Source: MHLP01 sp043736515
GTDB lineage: Bacteria; Patescibacteriota; Minisyncoccia; Phycocordibacterales; UBA6899
Reading direction: 5' to 3'
NCBI GenBank assembly: GCA_043736515.1
Contig: JAYTCK010000006.1
Coordinates: forward strand, 1-36,777
DNA: 36,777 nucleotides
Shown here: positions 6,974 through 14,691 of the stretch, one piece after another
Numbering within the stretch: position 1 is the first letter of the stretch
How the letters are laid out: each line of letters starts with the position of its first letter
Notes under the pieces: generated by a model
Seen by the model: the letters and a program-made list of their open reading frames with translations, nothing else
The model's database searches: none
What the model was told of the DNA's origin: nothing
Made by a program: the position numbers and the translations under genes

Positions 6974-7082
6974 CGGTCTAAGCTTGGAATACGAGAGGTT
7001 AGGTCAGTCTAGACAAAAGATTAAAGACCGCTCCGAGGAGTGGTCTTTAAAAGTTGTTCAATAAGTCAGATGACGATTGAAC
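6951..7082 (-). ncRNA. Predicted small RNA, about 130 nt, three hairpins
   Basis: This fills the 345-base gene-free gap 6861-7205. On the minus strand an extended -10 promoter (7089-7117) predicts a start at 7082, exactly the first base of hairpin 1 (ATTGAAC 7076-7082 with GTTCAAT 7056-7062). Hairpin 2 is a 12-bp stem (7023-7034 with 7037-7048) holding CTCC/GGAG around a CGAG turn. A less structured region of about 50 nt follows, then a terminator (ACAGGCA/TGCCTGT, 6958-6973) with T7-T8. No ORF of note. CTCCTC in hairpin 2 is complementary to ribosome-binding sites, which could mean regulation by base pairing (inference). Class unknown. Confidence 0.6.
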
Positions 7083-7088
7083 ATTATT

Positions 7089-7117
7089 AATATACCACCC
7101 ACTCAAAATTAGTGCAA
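7089..7117 (-). promoter_or_regulatory. Extended -10 promoter of the small RNA at 6951-7082
   Basis: TTGCAC (7112-7117), a 17-bp spacer, TGG-TATATT with -10 at 7089-7094 (minus strand). Confidence 0.65.
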
Positions 7118-7134
7118 GCACTCCACTATAAAAC

Positions 7135-7143
7135 TGTGGATAA
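7135..7143 (-). promoter_or_regulatory. Perfect DnaA-box 9-mer TTATCCACA upstream of the small-RNA promoter
   Basis: It reads TTATCCACA on the minus strand, 17 nt upstream of the -35 at 7112-7117, with the same orientation relative to transcription as the copy at 1032-1040. Confidence 0.5.
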
Positions 7144-7188
7144 CTACTAAAAAGCTATAAATAATGGGATAAATTTCTGCTTTTTCCG

Positions 7189-7197
7189 TGGTATCGT
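7189..7197 (+). promoter_or_regulatory. Extended -10 element just before the ABC exporter start
   Basis: TG-G-TATCGT, then 8 nt to the ATG at 7206, with no Shine-Dalgarno. This fits leaderless initiation. Confidence 0.45.
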
Positions 7198-7205
7198 AAT
7201 TAAAT

Positions 7206-9047
7206 ATGGAAACCCAAGAAAACAGTGAGACGCAAGAAGATGATTTGCTCCTTGAAAAAGAGGAGACTCAAGTCAAGCCGTACACCTCCAAGGAGGCCCG
7301 GGTAGCGCTTGGGCGTCATATTAATCCTTTCCGTAAAGAAATTTGGGTCATCGTTTTTTTTGGTGTTATTTCTGCACTCGCAAATGGTTCCGTCCCATAT
7401 GTCACCGGACGATTTTTTGATTCACTCATTGCACTCTCTCAAGGAGAAGAAATTGCTTTTTATTCTATGACGCTGTGGAGCACGCTGCTCCTACTTTGGG
7501 TCGGGATCCAATTACTTGCGAATGTGATCGACTGGCATATGGGCAATAAACAAGAAAGTGTGTGGCTCAAAATGAGACTCCACACCGAGAGCGCTGGCAA
7601 AGTTCATCTTTTGAAACTCCCCCTCGCCTATCACAAACAACACAACATAAGCGGATCAATTGAAACGATTAATAAGGCAGGCTGGCGCATTTCTGGGGCC
7701 TTCCGGAATGTCATATCCGTCGCTCCGCAATTTCTTTCTATGTTCATAGGAATTCTTCTCGCGGCGAGCATCAATACAACACTTGCGGGAATATTACTCC
7801 TTGGTGTTTTCGTTTATGTTGCAATTCTTGTTACGTTACTTCGTCCCATCGCAGCACTCGATGACAGAGCACATCGTATTTGGAATGTGGCTGGGAAAAA
7901 TGCCGCAGAAAAGATTCACAATACAGAAACAATAAAACAGTCCTCAAACGAAGATCGAGAATCGCGGAGCATTATCTACACCCACATGAATCTCATCTAC
8001 CGCTCATGGATGCGAATGGAACTTCATTGGGGAAATCTTTCTTTCTGGCAACGAATTATCGTATTCGCCACGCAACTGGGTGTATTTATTTATGCGATCG
8101 ACCTGATCCGCGACGGATCAATCTCGGTAGGCGAACTTATAGCGGTGAACGGTTACGCACTCATGTTTTTTGGACCACTCGTACAACTCGGGTACAACTG
8201 GCAAACTATCCAAAATGGTATTACCACTGCAGTACATGCTGAAGAAGTCATGACGGAACCGGAAGAGGTGTATCATCCAAAAAATGCCAAATCGCCCCCA
8301 GCATTCACAGGGAGTGTCACCTTCAATAACGTGCATTTCAAATACGAAGAGGGTGATCCATTGGTACTAAAAGGGCTCACCTTTAGCGCATCCCCGGGAC
8401 AAGTGATCGCACTGGTCGGAGAATCAGGCGGCGGCAAGTCTACCACAATCGGACTTCTTGGCGGATATTATTTCCCTTCGGAGGGGAGCATAGAGGTGAG
8501 TGGGATTGATACGCGCGAATTCGACTTAAAGGAACTCCGTGAACACCTTGCTGTCGTCCCCCAGGAAGTGACGCTGTTTAACAACTCGATCAGATACAAT
8601 CTCTCGTATGGCAGGGCGGAGGCGAGCGAGGATGACATCGTGCGTGTCTCAAAAGAAGTACATCTTGATGAGTACATTGCTTCCCTTCCCAAAAAATATG
8701 ACACACTGGTTGGTGAGCGCGGACTCAAACTTTCGGTGGGGCAGAAACAACGCGTTGCGATCGCGCGTGCAATGCTGCGCAATCCCACGATACTTATTCT
8801 TGATGAACCCACAAGCGCACTCGACGCACAAACTGAGCATTATATCAGTGCCTCCCTGACTAAGCTCATGCACGGAAGGACTACGTTTATCATTGCGCAT
8901 CGCCTGTCTACCGTAAGACGCGCGGACAAGATTCTTGTTTTTAAAGACGGCATGATCGCCGAGTCGGGTACTCACGATGAGCTGCTTAAAAACGAACATG
9001 GCGTTTACCGCAATCTCTACAACCATCAGATAGGACTCTACGAATAA
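7206..9047 (+). CDS. ABC-type exporter, fused permease and ATPase (MsbA/MDR-like half-transporter)
   Basis: 613 residues. It should act as a homodimer exporting lipids, drugs or peptides across the cytoplasmic membrane; the substrate cannot be read from sequence. Order: acidic N-terminal extension (1-25), six-helix permease domain (about 45-340), then the ATPase with Walker A GESGGGKST (405-413), Q-loop VVPQ (450-453), signature LSVGQ (509-513, usually LSGGQ), Walker B ILILDEP (529-535), D-loop SALD and H-loop His 565. Length is typical for a half-size exporter. It is monocistronic, with an extended -10 box 8 nt before the ATG and a terminator directly after. The family is certain. Confidence 0.93.
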   Translation: METQENSETQEDDLLLEKEETQVKPYTSKEARVALGRHINPFRKEIWVIVFFGVISALANGSVPYVTGRFFDSLIALSQGEEIAFYSMTLWSTLLLLWVGIQLLANVIDWHMGNKQESVWLKMRLHTESAGKVHLLKLPLAYHKQHNISGSIETINKAGWRISGAFRNVISVAPQFLSMFIGILLAASINTTLAGILLLGVFVYVAILVTLLRPIAALDDRAHRIWNVAGKNAAEKIHNTETIKQSSNEDRESRSIIYTHMNLIYRSWMRMELHWGNLSFWQRIIVFATQLGVFIYAIDLIRDGSISVGELIAVNGYALMFFGPLVQLGYNWQTIQNGITTAVHAEEVMTEPEEVYHPKNAKSPPAFTGSVTFNNVHFKYEEGDPLVLKGLTFSASPGQVIALVGESGGGKSTTIGLLGGYYFPSEGSIEVSGIDTREFDLKELREHLAVVPQEVTLFNNSIRYNLSYGRAEASEDDIVRVSKEVHLDEYIASLPKKYDTLVGERGLKLSVGQKQRVAIARAMLRNPTILILDEPTSALDAQTEHYISASLTKLMHGRTTFIIAHRLSTVRRADKILVFKDGMIAESGTHDELLKNEHGVYRNLYNHQIGLYE

Positions 9048-9062
9048 GATTTATAAAAAAAA

Positions 9063-9087
9063 CCGGGAGACTGTACTCCCGGCTTTT
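9063..9087. terminator. Terminator shared by the ABC exporter and the convergent mqo-like gene
   Basis: CCGGGAG (9063-9069) pairs with CTCCCGG (9076-9082), with T4 on the right and an A-run on the left. Confidence 0.85.
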
Positions 9088-9090
9088 GCG

Positions 9091-10467
9091 CTACACGATG
9101 CGCAAATGCGACACGTTTGATTTCTTCCCCTTCCCATCGAGGGCGCTTTCGAATACCGCTTCATCGAATACATAACGTTCTCCAAACATAGCGACGACGT
9201 CTTTTGCGGCATTCCTCCCCTGCGCAATACAGATTGAGGCGCCAGGAGACGGAGTCGTTACGAAGAGCGCATTGTGCCCCTCGATAGTCACGCTCCCCAT
9301 GACCATTTCACGGGTTCTGAGGTCGACGACCTGAGGACGGATCCCGCCCGCGCCGCGACGCAGTGTGAGATCGCGATACAGAAGTGAAGGAACAATAGTC
9401 CGTACTTCGCGCAGAAACAGTAGTGTTCCAAGCAAAGGAAGATCGTAAAGGAATTGTTTCGCAGCATAGCCAAGAATGCGCTTTGAAGCGAGGATGGAAA
9501 ATAGACTCGCCACACCCCGCCACGATGCCCTCCCCCAAATTGATGCGAAGTCAGGAATACTTCCCCAGCGATGCCGCTCCATAAAAGGAAGCGGTTTTGT
9601 CGTCGGACCGAATCGCGTCACATCTTCTGAGAGGATGTCCGGATCGCCATGTGGGGCTGCAAATGGAAGTCCTTCCTTTTGCACGCGATAGACTTTACCG
9701 CGCAAACACTTCGGGGCCGAATAGAAATTCCCGGCGATCGGAAGTAGCGCATAATCGCCGCCGTATCCGAGTGCTTGTGCAAAGTGGAGACTGTATGCAC
9801 CTGCAGTGCACACAAGTACCCGTGCGATCCACACGCCACCTTTTGTTTCAATGCGATATCGTCCGTCGCTTTGCTCAACGGAAATATTCATTACAGGGGT
9901 GTTGAAATAAATATTCAGCAGCGGATTCGCAAGTTTGGCCTCCTTCAGGAGTTCGGATGCGAGAAGCTGATAATTTACGACGTAGCCTTCTTCGCTCACT
10001 TGGGCACACACCGCTTCCTTGGGATCGCGTCCCTCCATCACTTTCGGCTCGAGCTTGGCAAGTTCGTCACCATAGACAAGCCGCAAGTCAGGGTACGCAG
10101 CACTGAACACGCGCTGACGCGTTTCAAGCTCCGCAACTTCTTTTGCGCCAACGCCGAGCACCATACGCGTTGTTTTTTGAAATAACAGCGGGTTGCCGTT
10201 CGCACGCAGATAGCGGCGAAGCATGAGTGCGGCTTCTTTTACTATAGACGCTTTTTCAAGTGAATAATTTGTCTCCGTTCCACCGTCATGCGAGGTTTGC
10301 GCGTTGTTGAGCGGGTGTGAATTCACCAGTCCCGGCGATGCAAATTGCTCGAACGCCGCCACCGAACGAATATCACTCGCCTGCGCAAGTGACCACAAAA
10401 GCGCAGCACCCGAAACTCCGCCAGCACCGACAACCGCCACATCAACGAAAGTGGGGTGAGATTCCAT
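9091..10467 (-). CDS. mqo: FAD-dependent malate:quinone oxidoreductase-like protein
   Basis: 458 residues from the ATG at 10467, chosen for AAAGGA 6 nt upstream (the frame reaches 10530). Mqo oxidises malate to oxaloacetate and passes electrons to quinone at the membrane. Visible features: an N-terminal dinucleotide-binding motif VAVVGAGGVSGAAL, the Mqo-like segment LNNAQTSHDGGTETNYS (compare NNAGTGH..CELNYT in classical Mqo), a strand near 220-245 ending VLVCTAGAYS, GIRPQVVDL and the C-terminal TTPSPGASICIA that resembles the Mqo SPGAST box. It is somewhat shorter than classical Mqo (about 490-550). No respiratory genes are nearby, so the electron acceptor is unclear. A related 2-hydroxy-acid oxidase is the main alternative. 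Confidence 0.72.
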   Translation of the reverse strand: MESHPTFVDVAVVGAGGVSGAALLWSLAQASDIRSVAAFEQFASPGLVNSHPLNNAQTSHDGGTETNYSLEKASIVKEAALMLRRYLRANGNPLLFQKTTRMVLGVGAKEVAELETRQRVFSAAYPDLRLVYGDELAKLEPKVMEGRDPKEAVCAQVSEEGYVVNYQLLASELLKEAKLANPLLNIYFNTPVMNISVEQSDGRYRIETKGGVWIARVLVCTAGAYSLHFAQALGYGGDYALLPIAGNFYSAPKCLRGKVYRVQKEGLPFAAPHGDPDILSEDVTRFGPTTKPLPFMERHRWGSIPDFASIWGRASWRGVASLFSILASKRILGYAAKQFLYDLPLLGTLLFLREVRTIVPSLLYRDLTLRRGAGGIRPQVVDLRTREMVMGSVTIEGHNALFVTTPSPGASICIAQGRNAAKDVVAMFGERYVFDEAVFESALDGKGKKSNVSHLRIV

Positions 10468-10581
10468 GATCGATCCTTTCAAAAACAAGAACTCTGAGAA
10501 AGAAATAACATAAAATATAAAGATAGTCAACCAACAAATTCTTTACATACAAAATATCTAAGAATCTGTTAGGATGAACCA

Positions 10582-11055
10582 GTGGCTAATCTCATAGAAC
10601 ATAAACGCGCCCATTTCGACTATGAACTCCTCGAGCAATTTGAAGCGGGGCTGCAGCTTTTTGGCACCGAAGTGAAGTCGCTCCGCGCTCATCACGGCAA
10701 ACTTGAGGGCGCCCATGTGACCATTCGCGGCGGTGAGGCCTTTCTTATGAATGCTGAAATACCACCATTTCAAGCCGCAAATGCCCCCGGTGATTACGAA
10801 GCAAGGCGCAATCGCCGCCTCTTGCTCAACAAAAAAGAGCTCGCTGAGATCGCACGCGCAGAAGAAACGGCTGGTTTGACAATAGTGCCACTTTCGGTGT
10901 ATAATAAAGGACGAGTGATCAAACTCCGTGTGGCGATAGCCCGCGGAAAGAAGAAGGGCGACAAGCGCGAAAGCATCAAAAAACGCGAAGCCCTCCGAGA
11001 CATTGCCCGTGAGGTAAAGCGCGGTGTTGAAAAATTAAGCGATCGATTGCGATAA
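10582..11055 (+). CDS. smpB: SsrA-binding protein SmpB
   Basis: 157 residues. SmpB binds tmRNA and mimics the anticodon stem in the A site of stalled ribosomes during trans-translation. The sequence shows HKRAHFDYELLEQFEAGLQLFGTEVKSLR, the GGEAFLMNAEIPPF strand, the RRNRRLLLNKKEL helix, SVYNKGRVIKLRVAIARGKKKGDKR and a basic C-terminal tail, all in family order and at typical length. The start is GTG at 10582 with AGGA 7 nt upstream. Its partner, the tmRNA gene, begins 103 nt downstream on the same strand, with a strong hairpin between them. Divergent from the mqo-like gene. Confidence 0.96.
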   Translation: MANLIEHKRAHFDYELLEQFEAGLQLFGTEVKSLRAHHGKLEGAHVTIRGGEAFLMNAEIPPFQAANAPGDYEARRNRRLLLNKKELAEIARAEETAGLTIVPLSVYNKGRVIKLRVAIARGKKKGDKRESIKKREALRDIAREVKRGVEKLSDRLR

Positions 11056-11068
11056 CTGCGAAGTGCTT

Positions 11069-11106
11069 CGAATCAGGAAACATACTGCTGTATGCTTCCT
11101 GATTCG
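11069..11106 (+). other. Long hairpin between smpB and ssrA, without T-run
   Basis: CGAATCAGGAA (11069-11079) pairs with TTCCTGATTCG (11096-11106); after one A/C mismatch a further CATAC/GTATG stem carries a TGCT loop. No U-tract follows, so it is probably not a terminator. A processing site in a smpB-ssrA transcript is plausible. Confidence 0.6.
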
Positions 11107-11158
11107 GACCATTTCCCAATAGTCTTTGAGGAAAAAGTTCGAACGTTATTTGAAATAT

Positions 11159-11544
11159 GGGGATGAAATGTTTCGACAGTGGAAGCTGTTGTGTGCCGTG
11201 CGCGCCGAGAATGTTCGTAGTCTCGTAAATCACGCGAACAACTTGAAAGTGCCAAGAACAGCACCGGAGGAGTTGCAACGCCTTACTTTAAGGCCAACAA
11301 CTTCGCCTTCGCCTACGCTTAAGTAGACGACGCGAAGCGGGAGTACGCCTGATAGGCCCGTACTTCGTGTCATTTTTTCAGGATAAGCAACTCTGTACCC
11401 GACTTAGTTGATGAAAACCAAGGGAGTAGTGCTCAGAGGGTTTTGTTTGCCTAGCCCCTCTGACATGAAATCAATGAGACAACCTACGCACGTAGATCGT
11501 CATACACTTCTCTACTGGACGCGGATTCGCCTCCGCCATCTCCA
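11159..11544 (+). ncRNA. ssrA: Transfer-messenger RNA (tmRNA, SsrA)
   Basis: A 386-nt tmRNA that rescues stalled ribosomes with SmpB. The 5' GGGGATG (11159-11165) pairs with 3' CATCTCC (11537-11543), discriminator A at 11544, no encoded CCA. The 5' segment GTTTCGACAGTGG is the typical D-like region, and TACACTTCTCTACTGGAC before the T-arm is typical of the 3' part. The tag reading frame ends at 11320-11322 and gives (K)ANNFAFAYA, followed by a second stop (TAA-G-TAG). The tag ends AYA instead of the usual LAA or ALAA. The T-arm GCGGA/TCCGC encloses a 6-nt loop TTCGCC instead of the usual 7-nt TTCGAnn. Pseudoknot-forming sequence follows the tag. ORFs inside this interval are spurious. Confidence 0.93.
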
Positions 11545-11553
11545 CAATAACGC

Positions 11554-11588
11554 CCGCCCAACTCTGCAAGAGTTGGGCGGTTTGCGTT
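11554..11588 (+). terminator. Terminator of ssrA
   Basis: A 12-bp stem (11554-11565 with 11569-11580), loop GCA, followed by TTTGCGTTTTC. Confidence 0.85.
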
Positions 11589-11602
11589 TTCTTCATTCAG
11601 AA

Positions 11603-11626
11603 TAAAAAAAACAGCATACTGCTGTT
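11603..11626 (-). terminator. Terminator of the gene at 11625-11855
   Basis: AACAGCA (11610-11616) pairs with TGCTGTT (11620-11626), followed by T7-T8 on the minus strand. It overlaps the stop codon. Confidence 0.8.
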
Positions 11627-11855
11627 ACTCAATTCTCACCCATGGATTATTCTGTTCAACTTGTTGAATGTCCTCAGATGTCAGCCCGAGCTTGAGGTAT
11701 TTCTCCCTCACCTTATGCATCGTTTCTTCATAATCCTCTTCTAGTTCACCAAAGGAGTTGTAAAACCAATTTTCGTTCCGTTCAGCTAAATACTCAGATT
11801 TTAAGGAAGACCGACGTTTGCATTCGCGGAGCCACGGAATCAGTGCCCAGAGCAT
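11625..11855 (-). CDS. Small charged protein, unknown function
   Basis: 76 residues, with a strong GAGGAG 5 nt before the ATG and its own terminator, both supporting a real gene. It starts with a short hydrophobic stretch (MLWALIPWL), then a basic patch (RECKRRSSLKSEY) and an acidic, helical middle (SFGELEEDYEETMHKVREKYLKLGL), ending NNPWVRIE. No recognised domain. It is divergent from the ferredoxin gene at 11940; the two share a control region of about 85 nt. Confidence 0.65.
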   Translation of the reverse strand: MLWALIPWLRECKRRSSLKSEYLAERNENWFYNSFGELEEDYEETMHKVREKYLKLGLTSEDIQQVEQNNPWVRIE

Positions 11856-11923
11856 ATCTACTCCTCATACTTTTCTATTGGAAATCCTACTCTTGTTCCC
11901 GAAAACATCAAGTTCTCAATCCA

Positions 11924-11932
11924 TGCTAAACT
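11924..11932 (+). promoter_or_regulatory. Extended -10 element before the ferredoxin gene
   Basis: TG-C-TAAACT, then 7 nt to the ATG at 11940; no Shine-Dalgarno. Consistent with a leaderless mRNA. Confidence 0.5.
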
Positions 11933-11939
11933 CCTCCAT

Positions 11940-12293
11940 ATGCCACCAGATGAAGACCTCAAAAAAATTGCCCGTGATCTCGGCCTCTCCAACATTAAGC
12001 GGCATATTTTTCTCTGTGCGGACCAAACACTGCCAAAATGCTGCAGCCGGGAAACGGGGCTTGCCTCATGGGAGTATCTTAAAAAACGTCTTGTCGAACT
12101 CAACCTCTCGCAAAGCGGAAGCATCTATCGCACCAAAGCAAATTGCTTTCGTGTCTGCCAAGACGGGCCGATCGCCGTCGTCTACCCCGAAGGTGTGTGG
12201 TACCGCTCCTGCACCCCAGCAGTCCTCGAGCGCATCATCACCGAACACTTAGTCGGCGGGGTACCCGTCGAAGAATTCAGGATGAATAAATAA
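11940..12293 (+). CDS. Thioredoxin-like [2Fe-2S] ferredoxin
   Basis: 117 residues. This family is a thioredoxin-fold electron carrier with one [2Fe-2S] cluster, related to the NuoE subunit and shethna-type proteins. The pattern HIFLCADQT..KCC (Cys 26 and Cys 34/35), SWEYLKKRL, R-K-N-CFRVC (Cys 69 and Cys 73, spaced Cx3C), DGPIAVVYPEGVWY and VLERIITEHLVGGVPVEEF is characteristic. Length is normal for the stand-alone form. The partner enzyme cannot be inferred: neighbours are an orphan gene and a phosphodiesterase. The start has a -10 box directly upstream rather than a ribosome site. Confidence 0.85.
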   Translation: MPPDEDLKKIARDLGLSNIKRHIFLCADQTLPKCCSRETGLASWEYLKKRLVELNLSQSGSIYRTKANCFRVCQDGPIAVVYPEGVWYRSCTPAVLERIITEHLVGGVPVEEFRMNK

Positions 12294-12298
12294 TTTAA

Positions 12299-12326
12299 AA
12301 AAGAGCCCCTCACATCGCTGTGGGGG
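12299..12326 (-). terminator. Terminator of the phosphodiesterase gene
   Basis: CCCCTCACA (12306-12314) pairs with TGTGGGGG (12319-12326) with a one-base bulge; followed by CTCTTTTTT on the minus strand. Confidence 0.8.
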
Positions 12327-12354
12327 ATTACAAGGGTTGTACTTAAATTTTAAT

Positions 12355-13647
12355 TTATACGCGTGCTCTCCAGAGCTCATCTCCCCTTGCAACCACAAAC
12401 GGGACGAGCATTTCTTCTTCATGCAGACCCCCGTGAATGCCGAGGTCTTTGAACTTTTTGCCGGGGACACGTTCGAACCACACCGTCTTGTTCCCTTGTG
12501 GGATGATGAGGATGTCGCCGATCCTCGAAGGAAATTCAGGGTGCACTGTGCCTTTCCCAAAAAGCCCTGCAGCAAGTGCGTCCGCACTCCGCAGCACGAC
12601 CGCCCCCTCTCCAAGCTCTCGTGTGAGAAAATCGAACACCGCATCACACTTGTCTGGCGCTACCGCAAGAAAGACATCGCGCGCGCCTCCCCATGGGAGA
12701 ATTTTCTTTCCATCCGCACCAATGCGCAAGTTGTCGACAACTTCAGGAAAGTGATTGAGCATGATTGTCTCGTTCGGATCGACAAGTATCTGCCCGTGAT
12801 CCGCGGTCAAGAGAAGCACGAGATCGCGCGTCGCTTCCTCGGGAAGCTTTGCGAAAAATTCTTCTTCAAATGCCGCACAGAATTGCTGAACTGTTTTGAC
12901 GTACTCGGGGGAATGCGGTCCGAACTCATGCGAGATTGAATCAATATCCGGCCAATACACATAGGTGTACGAAGGGCCGGTCGTAGATTTAAGATGCGCA
13001 GTGAGCACTTGGAACATTTCTCTCACTCCCGTGTACGGAAGAGAGATGCTTCCTCGATGCACAAGCGAAGAGTATGCACTCTTTTCATATTCCAGTGGGG
13101 AAATCATGTATGAAGGAACGCCAACATCCGCAAGTTTTTCGTAGATGGTTCTTCCGTTAAAGAGTATCTTTGGATCGACTCCTGCTTCTCGCAGCCGATC
13201 AGTTCCCTTCTCTCCCATCGGTGTGAATGGCAACGTCTTGATGAGCTTGTCGATCTCGCGGAAATATACCCACCATTCGGGAAGGCCGTGCTCTTGTGGA
13301 GTAAGGCCACTGTGGATTGTGGTGAGCGCTGCCGCTGTTGTGGAAGGAAAAACTGCGTTGAGCGAAGTAACGAAACTGTTGTTAAATCTTTGTAGCGCTT
13401 CAAAATGAGTTGCATAACGCTTCCATTGCAAGTAGCCGAATCCATCAAGAAGAAACAAGACAACCTTATGAGGCGCCGGTTCAACGCATGCGAATTCGAG
13501 GTCATAACGGAGGGGGGTGTTTTTTTCGGCGCCAAGGAGATACAAGACCGCAGAGGGGATATTTGCAAAACAATAACGGCGATAGTCCGGCGTTACCGTT
13601 TCCCAATAAGCGGAACCAAACATACTCGGAAGATTTTGCATCGACAT
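12355..13647 (-). CDS. Alkaline-phosphatase-superfamily phosphodiesterase/nucleotide pyrophosphatase
   Basis: 430 residues, probably cytoplasmic (no signal peptide). Metal ligands and nucleophile of the AlkP superfamily appear in order: LLDGFG (Asp 68), FPSTTAAALTTIHSG (Thr 103 as nucleophile), YWPDIDSISHEFG (Asp 234/236, His 240), TADHGQ (Asp 283, His 284) and GIHGGLHEEEMLVPF (His 405). The layout matches type I phosphodiesterase/nucleotide pyrophosphatase proteins, two-zinc enzymes cleaving phosphodiesters or phosphonates; the substrate is not evident. AAGGG lies 8 nt before the ATG. The gene is monocistronic with its own terminator. Confidence 0.85.
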   Translation of the reverse strand: MSMQNLPSMFGSAYWETVTPDYRRYCFANIPSAVLYLLGAEKNTPLRYDLEFACVEPAPHKVVLFLLDGFGYLQWKRYATHFEALQRFNNSFVTSLNAVFPSTTAAALTTIHSGLTPQEHGLPEWWVYFREIDKLIKTLPFTPMGEKGTDRLREAGVDPKILFNGRTIYEKLADVGVPSYMISPLEYEKSAYSSLVHRGSISLPYTGVREMFQVLTAHLKSTTGPSYTYVYWPDIDSISHEFGPHSPEYVKTVQQFCAAFEEEFFAKLPEEATRDLVLLLTADHGQILVDPNETIMLNHFPEVVDNLRIGADGKKILPWGGARDVFLAVAPDKCDAVFDFLTRELGEGAVVLRSADALAAGLFGKGTVHPEFPSRIGDILIIPQGNKTVWFERVPGKKFKDLGIHGGLHEEEMLVPFVVARGDELWRARV

Positions 13648-13801
13648 GATTTAGACCCTTGTTGAACAATTCTGTCAAAAATCTACCTTTTGCCGAGAAA
13701 AAAGCAAGATAGACCGGATCTCGCGGGTTGCAAACCTGTCGAAGAATTCATCATTAAGAAGTAGTGACATCCGGCATTTTACTAAACAATAACGGTCTGA
13801 C

Positions 13802-13830
13802 TTGACCATATTTATCGTCGTGAGAGTATG
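13802..13830 (+). promoter_or_regulatory. Promoter TTGACC-N17-AGTATG for the secreted metalloprotease
   Basis: TTGACC (13802-13807), a 17-bp spacer, AGTATG (13825-13830). The same two hexamers with the same spacing occur before the secreted gene at 16795. Confidence 0.55.
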
Positions 13831-13859
13831 CGATGAGATGTTACTCACAAAGGATTGTC

Positions 13860-14516
13860 ATGTGGCGTTTTTTTATCTCCCTTATTGTTTCACTGTCCGC
13901 ACCCCAGGTATTCGCTGTTGCCCCCACTCCACTCCCTCCGGAAGCGGCGTGGTTTAACATGGAGTGCGCGCGAATATTCGATCACACGCGGTCGCACAAA
14001 TTGCTCAATGATGAAGCAGAATTGGTAGCTCGGGAATTTCTTGCGAAAGCGGGCATCGCCGCAACTCCCGTGATTTGCTCCGGGTCGGGAGACATATTCC
14101 AGCTTGCCGCAAGTCAAATGCGCCCATATGGATTCGATCGCTATTTCTTCATTATGTTCGACACGCAATTTCGTCGTGCTGCGGGCAGCAATCTTCGCGG
14201 TGTCATCGCACATGAGGTTGCACATCTTGTGGCTCGAGGCGGAACAACATGCAACAAAGAGATTCGTGCCTATGATGTTGATGCCTATGTGCGCTGTGAG
14301 CACGATGTCGATGTTGCCGCAGACCAACTCACGAACCCCGGAGAGGTTCCTCGGATGCTTCGATGGGTGATCCATTACCTAGATACGCAACTTTCAAATG
14401 TCCATCCCGGACGAGCTGAAGAACAAATGCGTTACCTGCATCGCCGGGTCATTTTGATTGATCGGGCAATACGCCAGAAAGGAACAGGCAACAGAAAAAA
14501 TGAAGATCGGGATTGA
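13860..14516 (+). CDS. Secreted HEXXH metalloprotease (M48-like)
   Basis: 218 residues from the ATG at 13860, which has AAAGGA 5 nt upstream; an earlier ATG at 13833 would bury the signal peptide. Residues 1-19 (MWRFFISLIVSLSAPQVFA) are a signal peptide. The zinc motif HEVAH is at 118-122 in GVIAHEVAHLVA, and a downstream CEHDVDVAADQL (146-157) supplies a plausible third ligand Glu 147 in an ExxxD arrangement, as in M48 peptidases. Several Cys suggest an oxidising extracytoplasmic location. It shares promoter and ribosome-site sequence with the secreted gene at 16795. Confidence 0.75.
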   Translation: MWRFFISLIVSLSAPQVFAVAPTPLPPEAAWFNMECARIFDHTRSHKLLNDEAELVAREFLAKAGIAATPVICSGSGDIFQLAASQMRPYGFDRYFFIMFDTQFRRAAGSNLRGVIAHEVAHLVARGGTTCNKEIRAYDVDAYVRCEHDVDVAADQLTNPGEVPRMLRWVIHYLDTQLSNVHPGRAEEQMRYLHRRVILIDRAIRQKGTGNRKNEDRD

Positions 14517-14558
14517 GCCGAGCAGACTCTCCCGTTGTTACTTCACCCAATCACACTG

Positions 14559-14586
14559 CTCCACCCTTCTCGGGTGGGGTTTTTTA
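14559..14586 (+). terminator. Terminator of the secreted metalloprotease gene
   Basis: CTCCACCC (14559-14566) pairs with GGGTGGGG (14572-14579), followed by T7. Confidence 0.85.
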
Positions 14587-14691
14587 TTCTACAAAAAGCA
14601 GCAAACGAGTTCCGTCGTCGCAATCACCACATTCCTTAAATGTTCAAAACAAATCCCATACCAAACTCCCGAGTATTCCTCCTCTTCAAAC

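Noticed and set aside
11126..11326. 66-residue ORF downstream of smpB
   Set aside because: It lies almost wholly within the tmRNA and runs through the tag region in another frame.
12337..12939. 200-residue plus-strand frame
   Set aside because: Antisense to the AlkP-superfamily gene whose metal ligands are all present.
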